From: Paenibacillus endophyticus
GTDB lineage: Bacteria > Bacillota > Bacilli > Paenibacillales > Paenibacillaceae
Direction: 5' to 3'
Length of the DNA: 64,000 bases
Assembly (NCBI RefSeq): GCF_014192395.1
Contig: NZ_JACHXW010000028.1
Coordinates: forward strand, 1-64,000
Positions 35,440 through 45,418 of this stretch are shown here, piece by piece (within the stretch, counting starts at the first letter, position 1; each line of letters starts with the position of its first letter). The translations under genes were made by a program, and so were the position numbers. The notes under the pieces are model-generated. The model did not search any database, was not told the origin of the DNA, and saw only the letters and a program-made list of their open reading frames with translations.

Positions 35440-35453
35440 AGAGAGCGCTTAAT
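35440..35453 (-). promoter_or_regulatory. cre-like site upstream of the cluster B binding-protein gene
   Basis: AGAGAGCGCTTAAT, containing the AGCGCTT core of CcpA sites. It lies about 55 bases before the TTG start, where repression by CcpA would be effective. Confidence 0.45.
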
Positions 35454-35677
35454 AATTCAATATTCTCGGTTCCTGAGTTGCAAAATATTCAGAAGATTCA
35501 TAAGGCAGGAGCACTTCGCGAATGCGAAGTTGAAGCTGTGGAATTTTATTGCCTTAGCCTTCCAAAAGCGTGAGCGGCCAATTCCGCTACGGAAGAGGTC
35601 TTTTTCGTGTGGAATAAGCCGTTTATCATTTAACTGCCAAGGTGACTATCTTATACGAACTTCATCCCGTCATGTAT

Positions 35678-38600
35678 TCAATTCAGCTGTTTATCAATAT
35701 AACCAGTTGATTGAAGCAGACGACAGATCAGTACGGTCGCTTCCGCCCGTGTCAGCGTCCCCTCCGGATTAAGCTCTCCTCTGTCGTTGCCAGTCAAGAG
35801 TCCGTTTTGAATTAATATAGCCGCAGCTTCGTGAGCCCAGGGGGCTAATTTGCCGACATCCTTGAAGCCAGACAGCGCCTTGGCCTGTTGCTGCGAAGGA
35901 AGTGGTTGAGTAAATTCGCCTTGAATCAGCTTCATTGAACGGTATATAGCGACTATTGCCTGCTCCCGTGACATCAGATCACGTCCGTGGAACGTAGCGT
36001 CCTCATAGCCTTGAAAGATATCATATTTCTTGACTGTCGAAGCGACTACAAAATCCGCGCTCCCCTTGTCCATCAGCCCTAGCCCACGTGCTATTATGGT
36101 TGCGAATTGTTCGCGCGTAATCTCCCCATTGGGAAGGAAGTGTCCCTGTCCAACGCCGTTAATCAAAAGTCTCTCCCCAGCCATATGAATGACGTTGTTC
36201 GCCCAATGATCCGCTGTATCAGAGAAATCGCCTTGACCAGAAGCGAGTGCGTATGTGCGGAGGCCACTCCTCTCCTGCGCCTTTGCATACTTCACACCAT
36301 CAACTTTTACTATGGTGGTAGGCAGATGACTTGCAGTTCCATCGGACTGAATCGATACAGCGGTTAACGCCGCCGAATCCCCCATACCATCGGGAAGCGC
36401 CAGCATTACAGGATTGTAACGATTAAATTGTAATACCTGTCTTTTGTCGTCCACCAAGCGGACCAAATCGACAGCGAGGGGGGCGTTCAGCAACTTGTAT
36501 CCGCCAGTTACCGCCTTTTCCTTCGAAACGGCAATCAGTTCTTTGTCTGCATTCCGGATCGAGAGCTCAATCGGAGCAAAATCCGTATTTGATGTGCTTT
36601 GTGTTGACCCTAGATCCAAACCTGCGGCTTGAAGCGCTATTATCGCTTGAGGTGTATGGATCGTTAACACCGCCTGCGACGCTGCCAACTGCTTAAGGTC
36701 CTTCACTGTTAAACCATTAATCAATACATCTCGAGATTTTTTTACTTTTATATCCATTTCGGGAACATCGATCGCTCCTAGCAAAGCGTTAAGCTTGCCG
36801 TCGTCAATGGTGATTTCAATCATCGGTTTCCCGTCCCGGGAGACCTCCTTGATGTGAGCAAAATCAGATGTCTTGCCGTCAGCAAGCAACTCGGCAATGT
36901 CTTTGGCTGGCACTTGCGGTACTGAGTCTGATTCTTTACCTTCATTAATCGGGTCACCGCCATTTCCGCCATCACTCGGCACGACGGGAGTCTTAATTTC
37001 TTGCATCCGCCATTGTTGACTCGAATCGGTGACGTCTTTTGCGACAAGGGAGATATCTCCTGTTACGTTTGCCTTCAACGACAGTTCGGTGTTTTTCTTG
37101 GAAGTGATTGAATACGTCCCATTTTCGTCTTCGATCAACTGCCAGCGTTGATTATCGTATCCGAGATAAGGATAGAGTTGAATCATATTCTGGCCCGTAT
37201 CCCAATCCAGCGCCTTACCGCTCGATGCGGATCGAATCGAATAGTCACCGTTTGCAAGCGGCACGATGACCCATTGCTCATTGTTTCCGCCTGAGTAGAC
37301 TACCGATTTCAGTCGCGCAAAGTTATCTTGAGAATCGACGCCCAATACACGGCCGTCCGCTACACTCGTAAGGCTATATTTCCTCGTATCGTGCAGTGTA
37401 TCTCCGGTTACAATTGTATTTTGATAATAGACGTAACCTCCAAAAACATTCAATCCGAAGTATCCTTGGCTAAAAGTATCGTCAGTAAGATGAACGACCT
37501 GTTCTCCATCCAGTTCGATGTGAATGAACATGCCCGTTGCCACGATCTTGACATGGTAAATTCGGTTTTTATCCAGCACTCGAGGAACTTTGGCCAATAC
37601 CATCCGATCTTCGACATCCGATTTACCGGGAGCCTTGTAGAAAAGGCGCAACATTCGCAGATTCGGATCCAGATTAAAATAATATCCTGCTGTTCCGTCC
37701 GCATTTGCCCTAAATAGAATTGAGGCAGCACCACTATCGGTAAGCTTGACATCGGTCTCATATACGAAGTCCGCTGACTGTTTGTTTGACATGTAAGCCG
37801 CATCAGAGCCATAGAAGCCGCGAATACCTTGCGCTGTCGGAACCCATTCTGAAAGCGGATAAGCCTTCCAGTCCTTCAAGTTAGTCGTAAAAGCTCCGAC
37901 CGACACCTTAAAGGTTCGTTTCACTGCTCCGTTCGCCATAGCTACCGTTACGCTTGTCTCACCTTGTGCAATTGCCTTCACGACCGCAACGCCAGCCCCG
38001 TCTGTTGTTACAGTGGCAATGGAGGGATTTACCGATGTCCAAATCAGCGTTTTATCCGTAGCCGTATAGGGCACGACCGTGGCATATATACGCCTCTCTT
38101 CTCCAACGCCAATCTCAACGGAATCCCTATCCAGCCGGATTTCACTTGCAACTGTTGTTCCGTCTATCGTAGCTGGCTTCCAAACGTTACGCAGTGGATA
38201 TACTTTTAACGAGACGACTTTGATCTCTCCGCCTTTAGCGTACAAAGTTAGACCGTCCCTAGCACCGTCCGGGAATATTAATTCGGTAAAGGTCTTTTTG
38301 CCTCCATCTGCAAATACTTCAAGCGAAGATTCGTCAATCAAGAGCCGCAAGCTGATGGTTCGGTTGACTGGCTTGACAATTGCCTCATGAAGGGTAGTAA
38401 ATTTATCCGAAAAATGAATAAATCCAGATTTCGAGCGATCCACAAACAGCGTATTTGTAGCCGATCGATAACCTACGACCGTCTTTTGATCTCCGCCCTC
38501 GCGCACCTGAAACCCAAACTCCGACGCCGCTCCTGATTCAGGCAGCTCCAGCTCCGCCTCGACTTCGTAGGCGCTTCCGGAAAGACCAGTCAGAAGGTTT

Positions 38601-41600
38601 GTCGTCTGTGGCGTCACGCTCTCGTTACTCCAGGTCAGTGGTTCGCCTTGCAACGATTCCAACTCGCTCACGGGCCGCTGGGCAAGACGAAGACCTTCAT
38701 CCGTATCTACGAGATAAAGCTCACGAGGTATCGACAACACGCCTTTCCAGGGTGAAGTAGGAAAGCTGAACGGATAGTCCCAGTTCGTCATCCACGCCAT
38801 CATTATACGTCGGTTGTTAGGGGCATTCTGAAACGTCATGGAAGCGTACATTTCTTTACCGTACTCTATTTTAAGCATTGTTCTGACCGGATTGTCATTG
38901 ACGAACTTTCCGTCCTTTGTCAATTCTCCAATAAAGTAGCGGCTTTCTGAACCTTGCGTCTTCGGATTTGCTCCCGTACTGATCATTAGCACCCATTTAC
39001 GCACCGTGCCGCCCTCTACCGTAAGAGGGAAGAGGTCGGGGCACTCCCAAACGCCTTCCTGCCATTCGCCCCCAACAGAAATTTCGTTAAATCCGAATTG
39101 ATCGGTGCGCTGCCAATGGATCAAATCGACGGAAGTTAGAAAATGGATATTGTCACCACCAGAAATGACCATGACCCAGCGGTTGTTCCCATCATCACGC
39201 ACGACCTTCGGATCGCGGAAGTCCCAGCCGCCATCTTTGCCGCCGGGATTAGGAACGATAGCTTCGTTGCCATAGTACTCCCATGTTCGGCCGTTGTCCT
39301 TGCTGTAGGCCATGCCCACCTTCTGATTGCCGCCGGGTTTATCGGGATTGTACGACGTATAGTAGGCTATAAGGCCTTGACCGCCTACATCCCCAAATAA
39401 GCCTGAATCATTATTAAGATCGGCTACCACTGAGCCAGACCAGATGTGGCCCAGATCGTTCCACTTCAAAGCGAAAGGCATCTTCTTCCAGTGTAGCAAA
39501 TCCGTGCTGATCGAATGCGCCCACTGACCTCCGTCCTGATGGAACAAATGGTATTCCCCTTTGAAATAGACAAGTCCGTTAGGATCGCTCGCAGAACCTC
39601 GGACAGGCGAGTAATGATATTGAGGACGGTATAGTTCTTCATAATACTGGTCTAATGGTGTTGCGTACATATTTTGAAAATAGGATATGCCATCTTTCAC
39701 TGCTATCCCAACGACATCTTCGCTCAAATCGTTCTCCAGCCCCTCCCACTCCAATACAGGGTCCGCATATCCATCCACAAACACAGTTATCGAAGCGCCT
39801 TTCATGATCACCTCTATGTGATGCGATTTGCCAGCGGCAAGCTGCGGCGCTTCGCTTTCGGCCTCGATAGTCACATTGTTCCGGTCTTTTTTCAACAGTG
39901 ATACCGCATGATCCGGTCCCGCTGCAAGCAGATACCCTCGCGTGCCATCCACGCTAGTCCGTAACTGTAGTGCCGCCGTCACGCCTGGCGTTTCTTTCCC
40001 CCTGATGAGATCGCCTTCCAGTATCAGGTCGCCATCATAGTCCGAAGCGCTCTGCGGTACGAACGCCGTCCGAATCGACCATTCGCCATTCTCACTGTCC
40101 CCCCGGATGCCATTTAAATGAGGTTGCCAAATGCCGCTAACTGTGTTCCAGTTTTGCAGATTTGTTACAGGTTCGTTCACCATCACGCTCTGAAAGTACA
40201 CTGACCCTCCATGGCTATACATCCCCAAACGCCCATTGGCGTACGTAGATGTTTGTGCCTGCAGCAAGGGGTCGTATTTCCCGTTCCAATACACTTTCAT
40301 GGTATGCCCTTCCGCTTTTACGCGTAGTCGGTACGTTACTTCCGTCGTGATGACAACAGGAGCCTCAGCCAACAGTTCACTTCCCCCCGCCTCATTCAAA
40401 GAGAATAAACGAAGTTTTTGAGTCTCTTGATCCAGTTCTGCCAGATACCCGTTTCTCCCGGTGTCATCTGCACGCAACAACAGCCCTGCCGAAGCTCTAG
40501 GCGTGACGATCTTCAGATCCGCTTCGAAGTCCAAGTCGCTACCTGTCGTCGTCGCGAGTGCGGAGAAATGACCTTGGGAGCTAAGCTTGAGCCCGTTTGC
40601 ATCGGAGCTCGCATCTCCAATTCCGCGGAGCTGCCAGCCTTCTAAATTACTTTTCAATCCACTCCAATGTACGGATGAATCGTCTACGTAAATATTTTGA
40701 AAGACGACGGTAGCATCATAGACATGTAAGCCGAACAGGCCGCTAGTGTAGGAGGCGTCCTCGGCACTCAAGACCGGGACCGCCTCTCTGTTCCAGTACA
40801 CCCGCAACTGCGAACCTTCTGCCACTGCCTTCAAATGATGGGCCTGACCTGTAACCCATTCGACTTCCACTTCCTTATAAAGCCGGCCAGGTATACTTTC
40901 ATTTGAATTGAGCAGCCTAATCGTCGCCTTGCCAGGAGAATCTCCGCGCACGATCTGTACCATGTACGACTCCCAACCACTATCATTCGACCGAAGCACC
41001 AGCGAGGCAACGCCTTGTTCGCTCTTAAAGGTGATATCGGCTTCAAAAGCCGTATCAGATATCGTCTTGTCCGACATTGCAAAGAAATTACTGACCGAGG
41101 TTAGCTTGAGCCCTTCCGCCGTTTCTTCAAACGTCCCGGTTTCCTTCTGAGACCATCCTCCGACATTGGAAGATAGACCTGTATTGGGGGCCTTAAGATC
41201 CTTGATCATCACATGCTGGAACAAGGCTTGGGTGTTATAAACATGAAGACCGATTCGCCCACTCGAGTAAGCGTTATCATTTATACTGAAAACAGGTGTT
41301 TCCTCACCGTTCCAGTATACATTCAGCTTCTCACCCTCAGCCCTGACCTGGAGTTTGTACACCGTATTTATATCAATTTGTACGTTCTGCTCTTGAAAGA
41401 GCCGATTAGGCGCCTGATCATCCGAATTTAACAGACGCAGTTTATTTTCGGCTGGATTCAATTGAACCATATAAGACTTCCAGCCATTGTCGTTGGCCCG
41501 GAAAACGAGCGATACGACACCGCTATCCTTGGCGAGCATTACATCTGCATCCATTTGAAAATTATCGAAAATTGCTTGGTCGATTGCAAAATAATTGCCT

Positions 41601-42355
41601 GAAGAATCGAGCTTGAGCCCTTCTTCCGTATCTTCGTAGGAGCCTGCATCCCCACCATAGCCCCAACCTGTCAGATTGGTTTGAAAGCCCGGAACAGATG
41701 AGGTAATCTGCTCGGCGTTCACGTTCTGAAACAGAACGTCGCCATCCCATACAAGAATACCGAGCTGCCCTGTTGCCAGGGAACTATTTGTCACATCAAA
41801 TATTGGCGTCTCAATGGAGCCGAAATAAACTTTAATGGAGGTATCCCCGGCAACGATACTTAGCTTGTAAGGGGTATCCGACACAAGTGGAGAAGTAGGC
41901 GTATAGGTATTGGATAACCCGCCAGGCCCCGTCAACCGGATCGAATTTTGCGAAGGCTCGAGCTGAAGCTTGTAGGAATCCCAACCACTCGCGTCGGCAC
42001 GGAATACCAACGATGCATGACCATTATTGCTCTTGAATGTCATTTCCGCATCATAACGGAAATTTGTCCAATTGCCTTCCGCCAGCATCATCGTATTTTT
42101 GGCGGCAGAAGAAATCAGCTTCCCCCCTGGAACGTCTGACCAATCATCTCCTTCCTTTTTTGTCCAACCAGTCAGATTGGAACTCCAAATGGTCTCCCCG
42201 TTGGAGATTACATCCTTGTCAATCGTTTGCAACCCGGCCATGCTTCGATCGGTGGTTTCTTCTGCTTTAACTGAAGCCACTACCTGCAGAAAGAGGGCTA
42301 ATACCAGCGTAAGCGACATAAACAACTTAAATGCTCCCAAATACCTTTTCCCCAA
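35678..42355 (-). CDS. Giant SLH-anchored GH32 fructanase with six CBM66-like modules
   Basis: 2225 residues. Signal peptide 1-31 (cut after VKA). Five tandem CBM66/DUF1080-like modules at about 55-900 (NLTGW..., SLVFRAND.GW.SYM.QL, ETPVFS..., GLHVY...FQ). GH32 catalytic part at about 905-1410: SDPNG (nucleophile Asp924), FRDPK (Asp1048), WECPD (acid/base Glu1104). A BIG2 domain follows (about 1420-1505), then a sixth CBM66-like module (about 1507-1670), a ricin-B/CBM13 trefoil with QW motifs (NEQWVI, NQRWQL, SQQWRM) and a linker region. Three SLH domains (about 2033-2225) tie it to the wall. CBM66 of Bacillus SacC binds terminal fructose of levan, so this should be a cell-wall-bound exo-type levan/fructan hydrolase. 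The TTG start has AAGGAGG 10 bases upstream. A cre-like site lies 230 bases upstream. SacC itself carries a single CBM66, so six is unusual. Confidence 0.85.
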   Translation of the reverse strand: MGKRYLGAFKLFMSLTLVLALFLQVVASVKAEETTDRSMAGLQTIDKDVISNGETIWSSNLTGWTKKEGDDWSDVPGGKLISSAAKNTMMLAEGNWTNFRYDAEMTFKSNNGHASLVFRADASGWDSYKLQLEPSQNSIRLTGPGGLSNTYTPTSPLVSDTPYKLSIVAGDTSIKVYFGSIETPIFDVTNSSLATGQLGILVWDGDVLFQNVNAEQITSSVPGFQTNLTGWGYGGDAGSYEDTEEGLKLDSSGNYFAIDQAIFDNFQMDADVMLAKDSGVVSLVFRANDNGWKSYMVQLNPAENKLRLLNSDDQAPNRLFQEQNVQIDINTVYKLQVRAEGEKLNVYWNGEETPVFSINDNAYSSGRIGLHVYNTQALFQHVMIKDLKAPNTGLSSNVGGWSQKETGTFEETAEGLKLTSVSNFFAMSDKTISDTAFEADITFKSEQGVASLVLRSNDSGWESYMVQIVRGDSPGKATIRLLNSNESIPGRLYKEVEVEWVTGQAHHLKAVAEGSQLRVYWNREAVPVLSAEDASYTSGLFGLHVYDATVVFQNIYVDDSSVHWSGLKSNLEGWQLRGIGDASSDANGLKLSSQGHFSALATTTGSDLDFEADLKIVTPRASAGLLLRADDTGRNGYLAELDQETQKLRLFSLNEAGGSELLAEAPVVITTEVTYRLRVKAEGHTMKVYWNGKYDPLLQAQTSTYANGRLGMYSHGGSVYFQSVMVNEPVTNLQNWNTVSGIWQPHLNGIRGDSENGEWSIRTAFVPQSASDYDGDLILEGDLIRGKETPGVTAALQLRTSVDGTRGYLLAAGPDHAVSLLKKDRNNVTIEAESEAPQLAAGKSHHIEVIMKGASITVFVDGYADPVLEWEGLENDLSEDVVGIAVKDGISYFQNMYATPLDQYYEELYRPQYHYSPVRGSASDPNGLVYFKGEYHLFHQDGGQWAHSISTDLLHWKKMPFALKWNDLGHIWSGSVVADLNNDSGLFGDVGGQGLIAYYTSYNPDKPGGNQKVGMAYSKDNGRTWEYYGNEAIVPNPGGKDGGWDFRDPKVVRDDGNNRWVMVISGGDNIHFLTSVDLIHWQRTDQFGFNEISVGGEWQEGVWECPDLFPLTVEGGTVRKWVLMISTGANPKTQGSESRYFIGELTKDGKFVNDNPVRTMLKIEYGKEMYASMTFQNAPNNRRIMMAWMTNWDYPFSFPTSPWKGVLSIPRELYLVDTDEGLRLAQRPVSELESLQGEPLTWSNESVTPQTTNLLTGLSGSAYEVEAELELPESGAASEFGFQVREGGDQKTVVGYRSATNTLFVDRSKSGFIHFSDKFTTLHEAIVKPVNRTISLRLLIDESSLEVFADGGKKTFTELIFPDGARDGLTLYAKGGEIKVVSLKVYPLRNVWKPATIDGTTVASEIRLDRDSVEIGVGEERRIYATVVPYTATDKTLIWTSVNPSIATVTTDGAGVAVVKAIAQGETSVTVAMANGAVKRTFKVSVGAFTTNLKDWKAYPLSEWVPTAQGIRGFYGSDAAYMSNKQSADFVYETDVKLTDSGAASILFRANADGTAGYYFNLDPNLRMLRLFYKAPGKSDVEDRMVLAKVPRVLDKNRIYHVKIVATGMFIHIELDGEQVVHLTDDTFSQGYFGLNVFGGYVYYQNTIVTGDTLHDTRKYSLTSVADGRVLGVDSQDNFARLKSVVYSGGNNEQWVIVPLANGDYSIRSASSGKALDWDTGQNMIQLYPYLGYDNQRWQLIEDENGTYSITSKKNTELSLKANVTGDISLVAKDVTDSSQQWRMQEIKTPVVPSDGGNGGDPINEGKESDSVPQVPAKDIAELLADGKTSDFAHIKEVSRDGKPMIEITIDDGKLNALLGAIDVPEMDIKVKKSRDVLINGLTVKDLKQLAASQAVLTIHTPQAIIALQAAGLDLGSTQSTSNTDFAPIELSIRNADKELIAVSKEKAVTGGYKLLNAPLAVDLVRLVDDKRQVLQFNRYNPVMLALPDGMGDSAALTAVSIQSDGTASHLPTTIVKVDGVKYAKAQERSGLRTYALASGQGDFSDTADHWANNVIHMAGERLLINGVGQGHFLPNGEITREQFATIIARGLGLMDKGSADFVVASTVKKYDIFQGYEDATFHGRDLMSREQAIVAIYRSMKLIQGEFTQPLPSQQQAKALSGFKDVGKLAPWAHEAAAILIQNGLLTGNDRGELNPEGTLTRAEATVLICRLLQSTGYIDKQLN

Positions 42356-42656
42356 CTAAGAACAACCTCCTTGTGTAAGCTTATGATCAATTTAATCTAG
42401 CCTGTTTTGGAATGATTTCAATTTGATCTGATCTGTTCTTTAGATTTTTGGAGCATATAAAATCATTCAAGAGATAGCTAGAAAATTAAAAGAATAAAAC
42501 AGAGCATTCTGAAAGGAAACCCATAAAAATTTAACTACAGTACACGATAGGTAGAGAAAAACGATTTTTGCATATACAGAAAAATATAAGCGCTTACAAA
42601 TTTCTGCTATAAGAAGGGAGGAATTAAACAAACTCGGTTCGTCATGAACATGCAAT
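42356..42656. other. Upstream region of the giant fructanase gene
   Basis: AT-rich, with no gene. It contains the ribosome site of the giant gene and a cre-like palindrome (42,586-42,599). A minus-strand 88-codon frame (42,467-42,733) overlaps the GH32 relic and the cre-like site and is not called. Confidence 0.5.
42586..42599 (-). promoter_or_regulatory. cre-like palindrome upstream of the giant fructanase
   Basis: TATAAGCGCTTACA, an almost perfect palindrome around GCGC that fits the CcpA site core. It lies about 230 bases before the start codon. Confidence 0.5.
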
Positions 42657-42815
42657 GAATCTTCTATCGAAATGTTCTGCAACGACGGAAAAGTCACGTT
42701 CAGCGATACCATATTCCCTGAACCGACCCGCAAGAGAATGTCGATCTACACCCTCGGCGGTAATGTAAACTTGGTTTCGTTGAAGTATTATCCGATGGCT
42801 AATACGTGGAGATAG
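42657..42815 (+). pseudogene. C-terminal relic of a GH32 gene
   Basis: A plus-strand frame reads ESSIEMFCNDGKVTFSDTIF, PEPTRKRMSIYTLGGNVN and LVSLKYYPMANTWR, then TAG (42,813-42,815). This is the end of a GH32 beta-sandwich; compare DESSLEVFADGG...FPDG and VSLKVYPLRNVW in the giant enzyme of this window. There is no open frame upstream and no catalytic part, only a TGA a few codons before. The strand is opposite to all live GH32 genes here. A terminator (42,861-42,907) follows 46 bases later, as for a former gene end. Confidence 0.85.
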
Positions 42816-42860
42816 CACAATATATTTCAGGTCCCATAGCCATTCCCTCCCCCATAATAA

Positions 42861-42910
42861 TAAAATGCGACACCCATTCCGCTTTCTCGGTTGGATGTCG
42901 CATTTTATTT
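42861..42910 (+). terminator. Terminator following the GH32 relic
   Basis: TAAAATGCGACACCCA pairs with GGATGTCGCATTTTA (with G-T/mismatch positions near the loop), then TTTCTTTT. It works for plus-strand transcripts and is likely the original terminator of the lost GH32 gene. Confidence 0.75.
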
Positions 42911-43107
42911 CTTTTGTGATTCTGAATCAGCATTTGCTTTATCGATCGTTGTTATTGCCTACGCGAAATATGGACTCATTTACATTTAGTGTTCAATTGT
43001 AAGAACGAGTTGAGTTATTAACCTATCCATTATACATTAGGTTCTTCAAAGCTACTGAGGCCGGATCTTCCGTTTGATTGGATTGACTTCAAACAAGGGG
43101 CTGTATC

Positions 43108-43535
43108 ATGAGCAAAGAAAAAGTAACGATTCAACAAATTGCCGATTCCTTAGGATTATCCAGAAATACGGTATCTAAAGCACTGAATGGAATGAGTCAA
43201 TTCCTCAGGAGACTCACAATAAAGGAATTAAGCGCGCTATAGAATACAATTATAAGCAGTTTGCTTATGTTGACCCCGATGGATATTAAATAAAGAATCA
43301 TGGCAATATTGCATTACTAACCTTTTGTTAATGGAGAACGAATCCAGTACTTTCTTCATGACCAAGAAAATCATCGATCAAGGCAGCATGACACTTGGAT
43401 TCATAGGCGATTACATGCACTGCAAGAGCTTCCATGAGCGATGGATCGGATTCAACCTTGCTCTGAAAACTTCAGGCATTAAACCTGATGACAGTTATAA
43501 CATCACCGAAGCAGACTGGTTAATTGCAGATCCTA
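43108..43535 (+). pseudogene. Frameshifted LacI-family regulator, N-terminal part
   Basis: ATG at 43,108 with AAGGGG upstream starts MSKEKVTIQQIADSLGLSRN then TVSKALNGM, a normal LacI helix-turn-helix. After about 29 codons the frame shifts and stops at 43,242. The next frame continues with ESIPQETHNKGIKRAIEYNY then KQFAYVDPDGY, then stops. A third open frame from 43,325 gives MTKKIIDQGSMTLGFIGDYM, HCKSFHERWIGF and NLALKTSGIKPD, the first part of the sugar-binding domain. The rest of the gene is missing: from about 43,540 the frame runs into a histidine-kinase tail. It may once have regulated a neighbouring sugar gene. Confidence 0.85.
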
Positions 43536-43870
43536 AATGGCTGCTCTGTAAGGAAGAAAAGAGAGGTACCATAACGATAAGCGTTCGCCGAATGGCAGAC
43601 GACCTGCTTATTCAAGTGAAGGATGACGGGATCGGAATGCCTGAAAAAGTGTTGGAAAACTTCCGACGCAACCTGCCGGTTACACATAATTCTAGCGAGA
43701 CCGGAGGCAGCGGCTTTGGCTTGCGAAACGTTCAAGAGAGAATCCGCTTGCATTACGGGGGAAACTACAATATTGTGATCACAAGCGAGATAGGTGTCGG
43801 TACCATGATAGTACTTCGCATCCCCGCCGTGCTTATTACCGAGGAAAACCAACAGGAAATAGATATATAG
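43536..43870 (+). pseudogene. Histidine-kinase ATPase tail fused to the LacI fragment
   Basis: In frame with the LacI piece, residues about 70-181 of the 43,325-43,870 frame read KEEKRGTITISVRRMADDLL, DDGIGMPEKV (G1 box), GGSGFGLRNVQERIRLHYGG (G2 box and end). This is the C-terminal half of a YesM-type HATPase domain. The His box, N-box and sensor are missing, so it cannot act as a kinase. The join lies near 43,535-43,560. A deletion between a LacI gene and a downstream kinase gene of the same orientation would give this layout. A terminator follows directly. Confidence 0.85.
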
Positions 43871-43876
43871 TTACAA

Positions 43877-43920
43877 TCGAAAGCCGCGCTCTCTGAAGAG
43901 AAGCGCGGCTTTCGATTTGC
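43877..43920 (+). terminator. Terminator between the chimeric frame and the GH42 relic
   Basis: TCGAAAGCCGCGCT (43,877-43,890) pairs perfectly with AGCGCGGCTTTCGA (43,902-43,915), and a short T-rich tail follows. Can serve both converging units. Confidence 0.85.
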
Positions 43921-43929
43921 TTGATAAGA

Positions 43930-45418
43930 CTACGATGTAACACTTTCGACAATCGCGACACCCCAACGGTCGAGTTCGATCTGTTCATTTATGCAAACTT
44001 TACGGTTCGAGAGCAGCTCGGTACCGACCTCGTACGAATAAGTGAACGAAATAGACGCGTCAGAATAGTTGAAAAAGTAGCGAATCTCCCGGCCTGCTTC
44101 ATTCGTTCCGGACTTCACGATTAATGGGTAGCGACAATCTTGCTCGAGGCCCCATAGTCCTGCTGCCTTGCTGGCACGTTCCAGTACTTTCGCCATGACT
44201 TGAGCGCTCGGCATGCAGCCGATATACGTCGCGATGCCTTGGCCGTAACGATTCTCGGTAACGGCTGCATAAGCCCCCCAGTGCGGGTGCTCGTACCAAG
44301 CAAGCGCTTCCGCAGTCGTCGGGTAAGCAGCTCCATCCAGACTTCTACCGTGTTGTGCTCCGCACCTACCCCGAACGGGTCTCCCTTGAGTATCACCTTA
44401 TCAGGTTGGATGAACTGGCTGTACCGAATGCCGCAAACCTCGTCGATACGTCCGGGCTGCACATTCGTCCGGACCTTGATATGTTCGTTTGCAAAACCGC
44501 TCTTGAACGTATAAACAACATGTCCGCCGTTTTCCACATACCGGTTCAATCGATCCAGCGTATCGTCCGATGCCGCATACAGCGCAGGGATGACAATTAG
44601 GTCGTATTGATCGAGTGCATCCGAATCTGGCGACAGAATATCGCAGCCGATGTTCATTTCATACAGCCGGTCATACATGAGGCGGACGATGTCATTGTAA
44701 TCGGCTTTCCTTCCGGGCAGAGGGAACATTGAAGCGCCGTCAACGCTTCGTTGCTGACAAGCAAGGCTGCACGGTTCTTCTTCTTCAAGTTAATGAGCTT
44801 CGGAGACAACCTCGCGAAATCGCGTCCGATTGTCATCGCCTCTTCGTATGTCGGGTTCGGACCCATGTCATGACTGAGAAGTCCTTTCCAATACGTCTCG
44901 ATAGCATTGTGAATGGAATGCCAATGCCAGTACTCGACCATATTGGCCCCTGATGCCAGAAGGCTGAATGCCTGAAGCCGCAACTGACCGGGGTATGGCG
45001 TCCAATTCGGGAAAGCTTGTGCCTGCGTCTCCAGCACGAAGTAATTTGCTTGCTTGAGTGAACGGGCGGTGTCACCGCAGAACGAAATCTCTTTACCGGT
45101 GAGATTGTCTTGCGATGGGTGATAAATGTCTACACCGACGATATCCAGCGTTTCCGCCGCGGAAAAATGGTCAACATCCGGCTGCACACCGTACGAACCG
45201 TCCCTCCAGCCGAAGTCAAAATTATGCGTAACGAATTGGTCTGGGCGTTTGTACTCGTTTACAATCGAAGCTTGCAATGCCAGAAATTCAGTGAAGAGCC
45301 GCCGCTGGAAACGAGCGAATTCCGCCCCCAGGCTTCCGTTAATCGCGCCGACAACAGAAGGGAAATCTTCCCAACTGTTAATCCGGAGGGATTGTCTTAG
45401 AACATGGCCGGACACCTC
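43930..45418 (-). pseudogene. 5'-truncated, twice-frameshifted GH42 beta-galactosidase
   Basis: The three frames together give the middle and C-terminus of a GH42 enzyme. The first (45,415 down) covers NSWEDFPSVVGAINGSLGAE and NYFVLETQAQAFPNWTPYPG, with the catalytic nucleophile Glu of VLETQ. It shifts near 44,730 (one base lost from TGGTTC). The second continues from FPLPGRKADYNDIVRL to VEVWMELLT and shifts near 44,325 (one base lost from ACCCCG). The third covers TTAEALAWYEHPHWGAYAAV to the stop at 43,930. The N-terminal 200 or more residues with the acid/base Glu are missing; the relic begins only about 15 bases after the response-regulator stop at 45,433. A deletion there must have removed the start. 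Not functional. Confidence 0.9.

Noticed and set aside
42467..42733. 88-codon minus-strand frame upstream of the giant fructanase
   Set aside because: It lies opposite the GH32 relic and covers the cre-like site; no ribosome site, AT-rich text.
43325..43870. Calling this frame an intact novel regulator-kinase fusion
   Set aside because: The upstream LacI part is broken by a frameshift and stops, and the kinase part lacks its His and N-boxes, so decay is the better explanation.
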